From Pedobacter foliorum (GTDB lineage: Bacteria > Bacteroidota > Bacteroidia > Sphingobacteriales > Sphingobacteriaceae): DNA of 64,000 bases. Shown here one piece after another: positions 33,888 through 42,574 of this stretch. Made by a program: the position numbers and the translations under genes. The DNA is taken from assembly GCF_013266735.1 (NCBI RefSeq), contig NZ_JABSNU010000021.1, forward strand, positions 1-64,000. The letters are read 5' to 3'. The stretch's first letter is position 1. Each line of letters starts with the position of its first letter. Below the pieces are notes generated by a model, which worked only from the letters and a program-made list of their open reading frames with translations, ran no database searches and was not told the DNA's origin.

Positions 33888-34144
33888 AACAAAAGTACTA
33901 ACTTTGCTTAACTTTTTAATGATATAAGGAATTATAATTTGACCTGATCTCCAATGTAACCCTTATAACTACTTTACTAATGATTAGAACCTAAGAATAT
34001 GAAATCAATTTAACACTCAATACTTAACTAAATAATTCAACACTTAATTCAAGCGGTAAATAATCGCTGTTAACCTTAACTGCCAAAAAAAGAGATTTTT
34101 TAGGAGACGGGGAACTTTTATGCCCTAAAAGAAAAATTACATTT

Positions 34145-35257
34145 ATGAAAACAATACAATTACTCTCATTAATTGCCGGAACGCTGCTGTTTGAAGCCTG
34201 CGGACCAACGCAAACTCAAACACAGGAAGAAACCATTCAGGAATATCCGGTTTCCACACTAGAAGCTAAAGATGCTGTTCTCAATACCGACTATACTGCA
34301 ACCATTCAGGGACAGCAGAATGTAGAAATAAGGCCCAAAGTAGATGGTTTTGTAGAGCAAATACTTGTTGACGAAGGTGCTGTTGTTAAAAAGGGGCAAC
34401 TTCTTTTTAAAATAAACGCTCCGCAGTACGAACAGGAAGTAAAGACCGCTGCTGCTGCCATAAAAAATGCAGAAGCCGAAGTGAATACGGCGAAAATGCA
34501 GGTAGAGAAAACCCTGCCACTGGTAAAAGAAGAGATCATTAGCGATTATGAACTTAAGCAGGCAAACTTTAATTTACATGCTAAGGAGGCTGCTTTAGCT
34601 CAGGCAAAAGCAAGTCTAGCAAATGCCCGTACCAATCTCGGATATACCAGCATAAGTAGCCCTGCCGATGGGGTAGTAGGGAATTTACCTTATAAAACAG
34701 GTAGTTTGGTGAGCAGTTCATCACCTCAACCACTAACAACGGTGTCAAACATTGCCAGTGTTTTTGCTTATTTCTCTTTCAATGAAAAACAGTTTTTAGA
34801 CTTTACAGAAAGTAATAAAGGGAAAACCATAAAGGATAAGTTAATGAGTATCCCTCCGGTAACGCTCTTGCTGGCCAATGGATCAGAGTATTCAAGAAAA
34901 GGGAACCTGGAAACCTTAAACGGTTTAATCAATACAGAAACAGGTTCAGTTAATTTGAGAGCAAGCTTTCCTAATCCAGATGGCTTGATTAGGAGTGGAG
35001 CCAGTGCTCTTATTCGCATTCCATTAAAAGTAAACAATGCACTATTAGTCCCAGCTAAAGCAACCTTCGAAATGCAGGAAAAGACGATGGTTTACACAGT
35101 TAAAAACGGGACAGTAAAAAGCACGGAGATAGAGATAATGGATGTCCCTTCAGGTGAATTTTATGTAGTAACGAAAGGATTGAACCCCGGCGAGCAGATT
35201 GTGACAGAAGGAATGGGAAGTCTGAAAGATGGAATGAAAATCAAACCAAAACACTAA
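34145..35257 (+). CDS. RND efflux periplasmic adaptor (membrane-fusion lipoprotein)
   Basis: 370 aa, lipoprotein signal ending LLFEAC with the lipid-attached Cys at residue 19. It then has the lipoyl halves (IRPKVDGFVEQILVDEGAVV and ARTNLGYTSISSPADGVVGN) around a helical hairpin (residues 95-150), a beta-barrel domain and a membrane-proximal domain (VPAKATFEMQEKTMVYTV). It links the inner-membrane pump to the outer-membrane channel. The permease follows 6 bp later. An SD-like AGGAG and a two-codon ATG CCC TAA mini-frame lie upstream (34102-34128). Confidence 0.95.
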   Translation: MKTIQLLSLIAGTLLFEACGPTQTQTQEETIQEYPVSTLEAKDAVLNTDYTATIQGQQNVEIRPKVDGFVEQILVDEGAVVKKGQLLFKINAPQYEQEVKTAAAAIKNAEAEVNTAKMQVEKTLPLVKEEIISDYELKQANFNLHAKEAALAQAKASLANARTNLGYTSISSPADGVVGNLPYKTGSLVSSSSPQPLTTVSNIASVFAYFSFNEKQFLDFTESNKGKTIKDKLMSIPPVTLLLANGSEYSRKGNLETLNGLINTETGSVNLRASFPNPDGLIRSGASALIRIPLKVNNALLVPAKATFEMQEKTMVYTVKNGTVKSTEIEIMDVPSGEFYVVTKGLNPGEQIVTEGMGSLKDGMKIKPKH

Positions 35258-35263
35258 AATATT

Positions 35264-38200
35264 ATGTTAAAGAAATTTATAGATAACCCGGTATTGTCTA
35301 CCGTTATATCGGTTATCATTGTTATAATTGGATTGCTAGGGCTATACTCATTGCCTATTTCCCAGTACCCGGACATTGCGCCGCCTGCGGTAGAGGTAAG
35401 CACATCCTACCAGGGAGCCAGTGCAGATGTAGTTATGAAAAGTGTAATTGTTCCACTCGAAGAAGAAATCAACGGAGTAGAGCATATGACATATATGACT
35501 TCTAAGGCAAGTAATGATGGTAGTGCCAGCATTACCATAAACTTTAAGCAAGGTACAGATCCGGATATGGCCGCAATTAATGTGCAGAACAGGATTACTA
35601 AAGCCACAAGTTTATTGCCTGCCGAAGTAATTAAAGTAGGTATTACGACCAGTAAGAGATTGAATAGTGAGGTTTTTAGCTTCCTCTTATATAGTGAGGA
35701 TGGAAAATACGACCAGAAATTCCTTGATAACTATTTGAAGATAAATGTGATGCCTCAAATTAAAAGGGTTGAGGGAGTAGGAAATGCAGCGGTATATGGT
35801 GGCATGGATTATAGCATGAGAATCTGGCTTAAACCGGATGCAATGGCAGCTTACGGGCTTATCCCATCTGATATAACAGAGGCGCTTGCAGAACAGAATA
35901 TTGAGGCCGCACCAGGTAAGGTAGGAGAGAACAGCGGTCAGCCGTTCCAGTATACCTTAAAGTATACCGGCCGGCTTGAAAAGCCTGCCCAGTTTGAAAA
36001 CATTATCCTTAAGTCGGTAGGCAACGGACAAGTACTTAAATTGAAAGATATAGCTCAGGTTGATATGGGCTCTTTTACTTATTCCAGTACAATCATAGCT
36101 CAAGGTCATGAATCGCCGTATGTGGCAATAAACCAGACTTCCGGTTCCAATGCCAATGAGATTATAAAGAAGTGTATTAAGATATTGGATGATGCTTCAT
36201 TAACCTTTCCCAAAGGTGTAAAATATAGTGTGTTTGCCAATGCCAATGAGTTTTTAGATGCTTCAATTTCTAAATTGATTATTACCATTATTGAAGCTTT
36301 TATATTGGTGTTTATTGTAGTATTTATCTTTTTACAGGATTTCCGCTCTACATTAATTCCGGCTATTGCCGTTCCGGTAGCTATTATAGGAACGTTCTTT
36401 TTCCTGAAGCTTTTTGGGTTTACCATTAACCTGCTTACATTATTTGCCTTAGTATTGGCCATTGGTATTGTAGTAGATGATGCCATTGTGGTAGTAGAAG
36501 CAGTGCATGCAAAACTTGATCAGGGAGCTAAATCAGCTAAAAAAGCCACCATGCATGCCATGAGCGAAATTAGTGGAGCGATCATTTCAATTACACTCAT
36601 CATGGCTGCGGTGTTTGTTCCTGTAACCTTTGTTACAGGTTCGGTAGGGGTATTTTATAAGCAATTTGGTTTAACACTTGCTGTGGCTATTATCATATCT
36701 GCGGTAAATGCACTTACATTGAGCCCGGCACTGTGCGCATTGCTGCTTAAACCCCACGACGAAAATAATCAACAGAAAACAGGCTTTTTACAACGCTTTT
36801 ATGCAGGATTCAATGCCTCATTTAGCACCATGACAAACCGTTACAAGAAGTCGGTTATTTTTCTGATCGGAAAAAAGTGGATTGCATTTGGGATCATCAT
36901 TGCATTTAGTCTCTTGTTCTGGTTTTTAGTAAAAACCACTCCAACCGGATTTGTACCTAATGAAGATAGCGGATCTATATACGGTAACGTGATTTTGCCT
37001 CCCGCAACTTCTTTAGAGCGAACCGAATTTATCGCCAATAAAATAGACAGTATTGCGAGGTCTATCCCTGAAATTGAATTGTCATCAAGGCTTGCGGGTA
37101 TGGATTTAATTAGTGGTGCGGGAAGTTCATACGCAGCTATCTTTATTAGATTAAAACCATGGAAAGAACGAACAAAAAAGGGGCAGGATATTAAAAGTAT
37201 CGTGAACCAGCTGTTCGCTAAAACTGCAGAAATTAAAGGAGCAAGCATCATATTTTTTGCCGCACCAACATTACAAGGGTTTGGAAATAATGATGGTTTC
37301 GAATTCCAATTGCAAGACAAAACCGGAGGCAGCTACAAAGCCTTTGATGCGGTAATTGGCAAATTTATGGCCACGCTAAATCAGCGTCCTGAAATCATGT
37401 ATGCCGCTACGTCGTACAATACAAGTTTCCCGCAATACGAGGTTAATGTAAACGTTGCTAAATGTAAAGAAGCAGGTGTTCCGGTTAATCGGGTGCTTGG
37501 AACTTTGCAAGGTTACCTGGGCGGTATTTATGCGTCCGACTTTAACCGTTTTGGTAAGCAGTACCGTGTAATGATTCAGTCAGAAGCCGAACAGAGGACC
37601 AACAAGGAGGCAATCAATAGAATATATGTTAGAAATGATAAAGGAGCTATGGCTCCGATATCGGAGTTTATTACACTTAAAAAGGTCTACGGACCAGAAT
37701 TTTTAAATCGTTTTAACTTGTTTACGGCCGGTGCAGTAAATGGCGCACCTAAACCGGGTTATAGCTCTGGCGATGCGATAAAGGCAATTCAGGAAGTAGC
37801 AGCCCAAACTTTACCACAAGGTTATACCTATGAATTCTCGGGCTTAACATTAGAAGAGTTGTCTAGCGGTAGTCAAACCCTATTAATCTTTATGCTCAGC
37901 TTGCTGTTCATTTATTTCTTGTTAAGCGCACAGTATAAAAGCTACATTCTGCCATTCTCGGTATTACTTTCTCTGCCGATTGGATTGGCCGGAGCATTCT
38001 TATTTGCCCGTTTATTTGGGCTTGACAATAACATATTCCTGCAAATCAGTTTGATTATGCTTATCGGTCTGCTTGCAAAAAATGCGATCCTGATTGTAGA
38101 GTTTGCCTTGATGCACAGACTTAGTGGAATGAGCTTAATCCAGTCGGCAATTTCTGGCGCTACCGCGAGGTTAAGGCCAATTTTGATGACTTCATTTGCC

Positions 38201-38398
38201 TTTATTTTCGGCTTGCTTCCACTGATGGTAGCTACTGGTGCAGGAGCGTTAAGTAACCGCTCAATAGGTACTGCAGCAGTTGGAGGGATGTTAATCGGCA
38301 CGGTGTTCGGAATATTTGTAATTCCTGCGTTGTTTGTGGTCTTTCAATCGCTACAGGAGAAAATATCCGGTGTACGTAAAAACAATGAGGTTTTATAA
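35264..38398 (+). CDS. RND efflux pump permease (AcrB/MexB, HAE1 type)
   Basis: 1044 aa, the normal length. It has 12 membrane segments and two large periplasmic loops. The N-terminus is FIDNPVLSTVISVIIVIIGL. The proton-relay aspartates of TM4 are present in AIGIVVDDAIVVVEA, and the TM6 stretch PVTFVTGSVGVFYKQFG and C-terminal LIGLLAKNAILIVEFA are typical. It expels lipophilic drugs, dyes, bile salts or similar compounds using proton flow; the specificity cannot be told. It is the middle gene of the adaptor-permease-channel operon. Confidence 0.97.
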   Translation: MLKKFIDNPVLSTVISVIIVIIGLLGLYSLPISQYPDIAPPAVEVSTSYQGASADVVMKSVIVPLEEEINGVEHMTYMTSKASNDGSASITINFKQGTDPDMAAINVQNRITKATSLLPAEVIKVGITTSKRLNSEVFSFLLYSEDGKYDQKFLDNYLKINVMPQIKRVEGVGNAAVYGGMDYSMRIWLKPDAMAAYGLIPSDITEALAEQNIEAAPGKVGENSGQPFQYTLKYTGRLEKPAQFENIILKSVGNGQVLKLKDIAQVDMGSFTYSSTIIAQGHESPYVAINQTSGSNANEIIKKCIKILDDASLTFPKGVKYSVFANANEFLDASISKLIITIIEAFILVFIVVFIFLQDFRSTLIPAIAVPVAIIGTFFFLKLFGFTINLLTLFALVLAIGIVVDDAIVVVEAVHAKLDQGAKSAKKATMHAMSEISGAIISITLIMAAVFVPVTFVTGSVGVFYKQFGLTLAVAIIISAVNALTLSPALCALLLKPHDENNQQKTGFLQRFYAGFNASFSTMTNRYKKSVIFLIGKKWIAFGIIIAFSLLFWFLVKTTPTGFVPNEDSGSIYGNVILPPATSLERTEFIANKIDSIARSIPEIELSSRLAGMDLISGAGSSYAAIFIRLKPWKERTKKGQDIKSIVNQLFAKTAEIKGASIIFFAAPTLQGFGNNDGFEFQLQDKTGGSYKAFDAVIGKFMATLNQRPEIMYAATSYNTSFPQYEVNVNVAKCKEAGVPVNRVLGTLQGYLGGIYASDFNRFGKQYRVMIQSEAEQRTNKEAINRIYVRNDKGAMAPISEFITLKKVYGPEFLNRFNLFTAGAVNGAPKPGYSSGDAIKAIQEVAAQTLPQGYTYEFSGLTLEELSSGSQTLLIFMLSLLFIYFLLSAQYKSYILPFSVLLSLPIGLAGAFLFARLFGLDNNIFLQISLIMLIGLLAKNAILIVEFALMHRLSGMSLIQSAISGATARLRPILMTSFAFIFGLLPLMVATGAGALSNRSIGTAAVGGMLIGTVFGIFVIPALFVVFQSLQEKISGVRKNNEVL

Positions 38399-38408
38399 TC
38401 CGTAAGAA

Positions 38409-39797
38409 ATGAATACAATGAGAAAATATATAGGGCTGGTAATTTTGCTGACAGTATTGGCTTCGTGCCAGGTGTCAAAGAAATACGAAAGGCCAACAAT
38501 AAATACCAACAATCTTTACAGAGATCAGCAGAATACAGACACAACTACGATAGCCACAATGCCCTGGCAAAAGTTGTTTAACGATCCTCTTTTAATAGAA
38601 CTGATAACAGAAGGGTTACAGCAAAATCTGGATTTAAAGATAGCCGTTGAAAATATCAATGTAGCTAGAGCAAGTTTTAAACAAAGCAAAACTACCTTTT
38701 TACCAGACTTAAACGGTAATGCAAGTATAACCCAATCAAAGCTAGCTTTTCCGCAAGGCTTTGGTATCATCAGCTCCTCAACTCAATATGATGTTGGACT
38801 AACAGCCTCTTGGGAAGCAGATATCTGGGGTAAGTTAAGAAGTAGTAAACGAAGCGCATTGGCAGGTTTATTGCAAACTGAAGAAGCAAGAAAGGCTGTT
38901 CAAACACAATTGATCTCTGATATCGCAAATAATTACTTCATGCTTTTGGCATTGGATGAGCAACTGATGGTTTTAGAGAAAACAGTTGTTAACAGGAAAA
39001 CGGATGTAAGTACTATGAAATCTTTAAAAGCAGCCAACATCGTAACTGGTGCAGCCGAGGTACAGAGTGAAGCTAATCAATATGCTGCGGAAGTGGCTAT
39101 ACCACGTTTAAAAAGGCAGATCAGAGAAACTGAAAATGTGATGAATGTTTTACTTACTCGTCAGGCTGGCTCAATAGACAGGAAATCTCTCGAATCTCAG
39201 CAATTGCTTTTGGATTTGAATATTGGTATTCCTGCACAATTGCTTCAAAACAGACCCGATGTTAAACAGGCAGAGTATGCTTTTATGAAAGCTTTTGAAA
39301 TAACTAATGTCGCCCGACAATCGTTTTACCCGTCACTGAATATAACGGCCTCAAGTGGTTTTACCAGTTTTAGTTTTAAAGATTGGATTACGCCATCGGG
39401 TTTGTTTGCAAATATTGCAGGAGGGATAACGCAGCCCATTTTTAATAAAGGAGCAAACAAAGCAAGGTTAGCAACAGCGAAGGCTGCTCAACAGGAATCA
39501 GCGTATTTGTTTCAGAAATCCTTATTAAAAGCAGGAGAGGAGGTCTCTAATGCATTGTTCTCTTACCAAACAGCAATTGAACAGCAAAGCATAAGAACTA
39601 AACAATTGCAGTCGTTACAGAAGTCTGTAGATTTTACCAAGAAGCTATTGCGTTATAGTTCTGCTACAAATTACACAGATGTATTAACGTCTGAACAGCA
39701 TCTATTGTCGGCAGAACTGGATAATATTGGAGATAAATTACAGCAGTGGCAAGCAGTAATTAGCCTTTACCGCGCTCTTGGCGGTGGTTGGCAATAA
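38409..39797 (+). CDS. Outer-membrane efflux channel lipoprotein (NodT/OprM family)
   Basis: 462 aa, lipoprotein signal (VILLTVLASCQ) and the NodT-like start KYERPTINTNNLYR. Two outer-membrane efflux protein repeats follow: WQKLFNDPLLIELITEGLQQ with NLDLKIAVENI, and LLQNRPDVKQAEYAFMKA, which is the classical start of the second half. It forms the trimeric exit duct for the RND pump. It starts 10 bp after the permease stop, completing the operon. The convergent gene begins 28 bp later with no hairpin between. Confidence 0.95.
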   Translation: MNTMRKYIGLVILLTVLASCQVSKKYERPTINTNNLYRDQQNTDTTTIATMPWQKLFNDPLLIELITEGLQQNLDLKIAVENINVARASFKQSKTTFLPDLNGNASITQSKLAFPQGFGIISSSTQYDVGLTASWEADIWGKLRSSKRSALAGLLQTEEARKAVQTQLISDIANNYFMLLALDEQLMVLEKTVVNRKTDVSTMKSLKAANIVTGAAEVQSEANQYAAEVAIPRLKRQIRETENVMNVLLTRQAGSIDRKSLESQQLLLDLNIGIPAQLLQNRPDVKQAEYAFMKAFEITNVARQSFYPSLNITASSGFTSFSFKDWITPSGLFANIAGGITQPIFNKGANKARLATAKAAQQESAYLFQKSLLKAGEEVSNALFSYQTAIEQQSIRTKQLQSLQKSVDFTKKLLRYSSATNYTDVLTSEQHLLSAELDNIGDKLQQWQAVISLYRALGGGWQ

Positions 39798-39825
39798 AAA
39801 ATAACATAGAGAAGACGGTTTGTTT

Positions 39826-40287
39826 TTATAGAAACTGATATTCAGGAAGGTCTTTTATAAAAACAAACTGTTCCTCTTTGTGGTCTATCGTTGCATAACA
39901 ATGCATTAATCCGTTAGTTACTACCAACCATTTTGCCTTATGGATGGAGTTGTATCTTGATGCCTGATCAAATGTAGCTTGAGTAATTTTTACAGAAGGC
40001 GCTTTACATTCAATCACCATAATCCTTTCGCCGAGCCTATTAAATATTACAATGTCGCTTCTTTTTTGAAGTTGATTTAAGTTAAGGCCGCCCTCTATTT
40101 GAATAAGTGACTTTGGAAACTTCTTTTCCAGTATCAAAAACTGGATAAAATGTTGTCTAACCCATTCTTCTGGCGTAAGTACCAGGTGTTTTTTTCTTAC
40201 TTCGTCGAAGATAAAATAACGCGACTCCTTTAATGTAATCTTGAAAGGATATTCCGGCAGGTTAAGTGGTGTAGGTGTAAATGACAT
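39826..40287 (-). CDS. Stand-alone HsdR N-terminal-like protein (PD-(D/E)xK nuclease fold)
   Basis: 153 aa from ATG at 40287 (MSFTPTPLNLPEYP); the frame extends six codons to a TTG. The stretch LTPEEWVRQHFIQFLI, then QKRSDIVIFN and MVIECKAPSVKITQATFDQA, matches the nuclease part of type I restriction subunit R: Asp and ECK are the D...ExK metal site. There is no helicase domain, no hsdM or hsdS nearby, and the length fits a complete small protein. It is divergent from holA with only 46 bp between starts. A DNA repair or replication-linked nuclease is possible; function is unproven. Confidence 0.85.
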   Translation of the reverse strand: MSFTPTPLNLPEYPFKITLKESRYFIFDEVRKKHLVLTPEEWVRQHFIQFLILEKKFPKSLIQIEGGLNLNQLQKRSDIVIFNRLGERIMVIECKAPSVKITQATFDQASRYNSIHKAKWLVVTNGLMHCYATIDHKEEQFVFIKDLPEYQFL

Positions 40288-40333
40288 TTCTGTAAAAATA
40301 GGCAAAAAAAATTATCTAAGTTTACACCATAAT

Positions 40334-41359
40334 ATGAGTGCTGCAGATATAATCAAAGACATTAAAGCCAGAAAGTTTAAGCCTGTATATTTATTACACG
40401 GCGAAGAACCTTATTACATAGATCAGATCATCCATTATATGGAAAGTAATGTGTTGAATGATATGGAAAGGGGATTTAATCAAACTGTTCTGTATGGGAA
40501 AGATACAGATATGGCTACCATAATGAACGCTTCCAAGCGCTATCCTATGATGTCTGATTATCAGCTAATCATTGTAAAAGAAGCTCAGGATTTGAAGTGG
40601 TCTAAGGAGACAGAAGGCAGCAGTAAAGAGGCTGAGTTTGTGCTCAACTACTTTGACAAACCTATGCCAACCACCATTCTGGTACTGGGTTATAAGTACG
40701 CCAATTTCGACAAGCGTAAGAAGATTTATAAAGCCATTGATAAGAACGGCGTGATATTTCAATCTGAACTGGTAAGAGATTATAAGTTAGCAGGGTGGAT
40801 AGACGATCTTGTAAAAGAGAAGGGGTATAAAATTGCACCACAGGCTTCTGCTTTAATGGCCGAATATCTGGGCACAGATCTTTCAAAGATTGCTAATGAA
40901 ATTGAGAAACTGCTTTTAAATATCACCAAAGAAACCACAATTGATACTGATCTTGTTCAACAGAACATCGGGATCAGTAAAGAATACAATGTTTTTGAAT
41001 TGCAGAAGGCACTGGCGGTAAAGAATGTTTTAAAATGTAATCAAATCATTAATTACTTTGCCGATAACCCTAAAGCTAACCCGATGGTTATGGTTATGGC
41101 CAACCTGAATTCTTATTTCTCAAAGATCTTAAAATACCATTACCTACAGAATAAAGGAGATGCAGCTAAAGAGTTGGGTGTAAATCCATACTTCGTTAAA
41201 GATTACGAAGCAGCAGCCCGTAGCTATAGCCTAAACAAAACCTTTGATATCATAAGCTTATTAAGGGAGTACGATTTAAAGAGTAAAGGGGTAGATAGTA
41301 CAGGTAATACTACTGATGGCGAGCTGTTGAAAGAATTGTTATTTAAAATGCTACACTAA
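40334..41359 (+). CDS. holA: DNA polymerase III delta subunit
   Basis: 341 aa from ATG at 40334 (MSAADIIKDIKARKFKPVYL); an upstream in-frame extension to 40241 would run into the divergent gene and is rejected. It belongs to the clamp loader that places the beta clamp on DNA. Landmarks are the N-terminal LLHGEEPYYIDQIIHYM, YADNPKANPMVMVMANLNSY-like core (residues 235-270) and the C-terminal LLREYDLKSKGVDSTGNTTD, typical of HolA. Length is normal. Confidence 0.93.
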   Translation: MSAADIIKDIKARKFKPVYLLHGEEPYYIDQIIHYMESNVLNDMERGFNQTVLYGKDTDMATIMNASKRYPMMSDYQLIIVKEAQDLKWSKETEGSSKEAEFVLNYFDKPMPTTILVLGYKYANFDKRKKIYKAIDKNGVIFQSELVRDYKLAGWIDDLVKEKGYKIAPQASALMAEYLGTDLSKIANEIEKLLLNITKETTIDTDLVQQNIGISKEYNVFELQKALAVKNVLKCNQIINYFADNPKANPMVMVMANLNSYFSKILKYHYLQNKGDAAKELGVNPYFVKDYEAAARSYSLNKTFDIISLLREYDLKSKGVDSTGNTTDGELLKELLFKMLH

Positions 41360-41385
41360 TCATTTTTCAATAAAATAAATTAACT

Positions 41386-42426
41386 ATGATACAAGCCAAA
41401 GGATATGCAGCACAAGATGCTGAAACAGATTTAGCAGCATGGGATTTTGAGCGTAGAGAAGTAGGACCTCATGACGTTCAATTGGAAATATTATATTGCG
41501 GAGTTTGTCACTCCGATCTTCACCAAATAAAGAACGATTGGTTCCCCGGGGTATTCCCAATGGTACCTGGCCACGAAATTGTTGGTAGGGTAATTAAAGT
41601 GGGTGATCATGTAAAGAAGTTTAAAAAGTATGATCTGGCCGGTGTTGGATGTATGGTAGATTCTTGCCAGACTTGCGAAAACTGTAAGCAAGGATTAGAG
41701 CAATATTGCCTTGAAGGTAGTACGCAAACCTATAATAATAAAGGTAGGGATGGCGTACCAACTTATGGAGGTTATTCAAACAACATTGTTGTTCGCGAAG
41801 AATTTGTACTTCATATTTCAGATAAATTGCCACTTGCAGCAACAGCTCCATTGCTTTGTGCAGGTATTACTACATATTCGCCTCTGCGCCACTGGAAAGT
41901 TGGTAAGGGACATAAACTAGCCGTTTTAGGTCTTGGTGGTTTAGGCCACATGGGTGTTAAGTTTGGTGTAGCTTTTGGTGCAGAAGTAACTGTACTAAGT
42001 ACATCAGCTTCTAAAGAAGAAGCGGCTAAAGCTTTAGGTGCACATCACTTTGTAGTGACTTCTGATCCTGCTCAGGTTGATGCAGTAAGAGGTTCATTTG
42101 ACTTTATCCTTGATACTGTTTCTGCAGAGCACGATATGGATATGTACTTGTCATTACTAAGAACAAGTGGTACACAAATTTGCGTTGGTGTTCCATCTCA
42201 GCCTTATGCAATTCAGCCTTTTTCATTACTGGGTGGTCGTAAAAGTATTGCAGGTTCTGGTATCGGAGGTATCGCTGAAACTCAGGAAATGCTTGATTTT
42301 TGCGCTGAACATAACATCGTTTCAGATATTGAAGTTATCGATATTAAGGATATAACAGCATCGTATGCGAGAATGCTTAAAGGCGATGTGCGTTACAGAT
42401 TTGTAATTGATATGACTACGCTTTAA
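41386..42426 (+). CDS. Zinc-dependent NAD(P) alcohol dehydrogenase (YahK/CAD-like)
   Basis: 346 aa medium-chain dehydrogenase. Catalytic zinc residues lie in GVCHSDLH and GHEIVG. The structural zinc cysteines are in DSCQTCENCKQGLEQYC, and the Rossmann site in LGLGGLGHMGVKFG. It reduces aldehydes to alcohols with NADPH, probably broadly, including aromatic aldehydes. It is followed by a copy of the palindromic repeat, which may end transcription. Confidence 0.95.
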   Translation: MIQAKGYAAQDAETDLAAWDFERREVGPHDVQLEILYCGVCHSDLHQIKNDWFPGVFPMVPGHEIVGRVIKVGDHVKKFKKYDLAGVGCMVDSCQTCENCKQGLEQYCLEGSTQTYNNKGRDGVPTYGGYSNNIVVREEFVLHISDKLPLAATAPLLCAGITTYSPLRHWKVGKGHKLAVLGLGGLGHMGVKFGVAFGAEVTVLSTSASKEEAAKALGAHHFVVTSDPAQVDAVRGSFDFILDTVSAEHDMDMYLSLLRTSGTQICVGVPSQPYAIQPFSLLGGRKSIAGSGIGGIAETQEMLDFCAEHNIVSDIEVIDIKDITASYARMLKGDVRYRFVIDMTTL

Positions 42427-42465
42427 TATATAATCATTTAAAAGAGGATGCCCAAAAGGCACAAT

Positions 42466-42550
42466 CATCATTCTGAATTTATTTCAAAATCCCGCAATTG
42501 CTATTCAAAACCTTGCTAGTGCGAGATTCTGAAATAAATTCAGAATGACG
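42466..42550. repeat. Copy of the dispersed palindromic repeat between convergent genes
   Basis: The ends CATTCTGAATTTATTTCA and TGAAATAAATTCAGAATG are inverted; the core is CCTTGCTAGTGCGAG. It lies between the alcohol dehydrogenase stop and the convergent serine hydrolase stop, where its hairpin can act in both directions. Relative to the copy at 2756 it carries matching T/A changes in both arms, which keeps the pairing. Confidence 0.85.
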
Positions 42551-42574
42551 ATTAACATAAACATAGGAAAATCT

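Noticed and set aside
36841..37320. 159-aa minus-strand frame inside the RND permease gene
   Set aside because: It lies wholly inside a well-supported gene in another frame and has no recognisable domain.
39826..40287. Type I restriction-modification system
   Set aside because: Only the R-subunit N-terminal fold is present; there is no helicase domain and no hsdM or hsdS gene.
40241..40333. Longer N-terminus for holA
   Set aside because: It would overlap the divergent HsdR-like gene start, and the added residues do not look like HolA.
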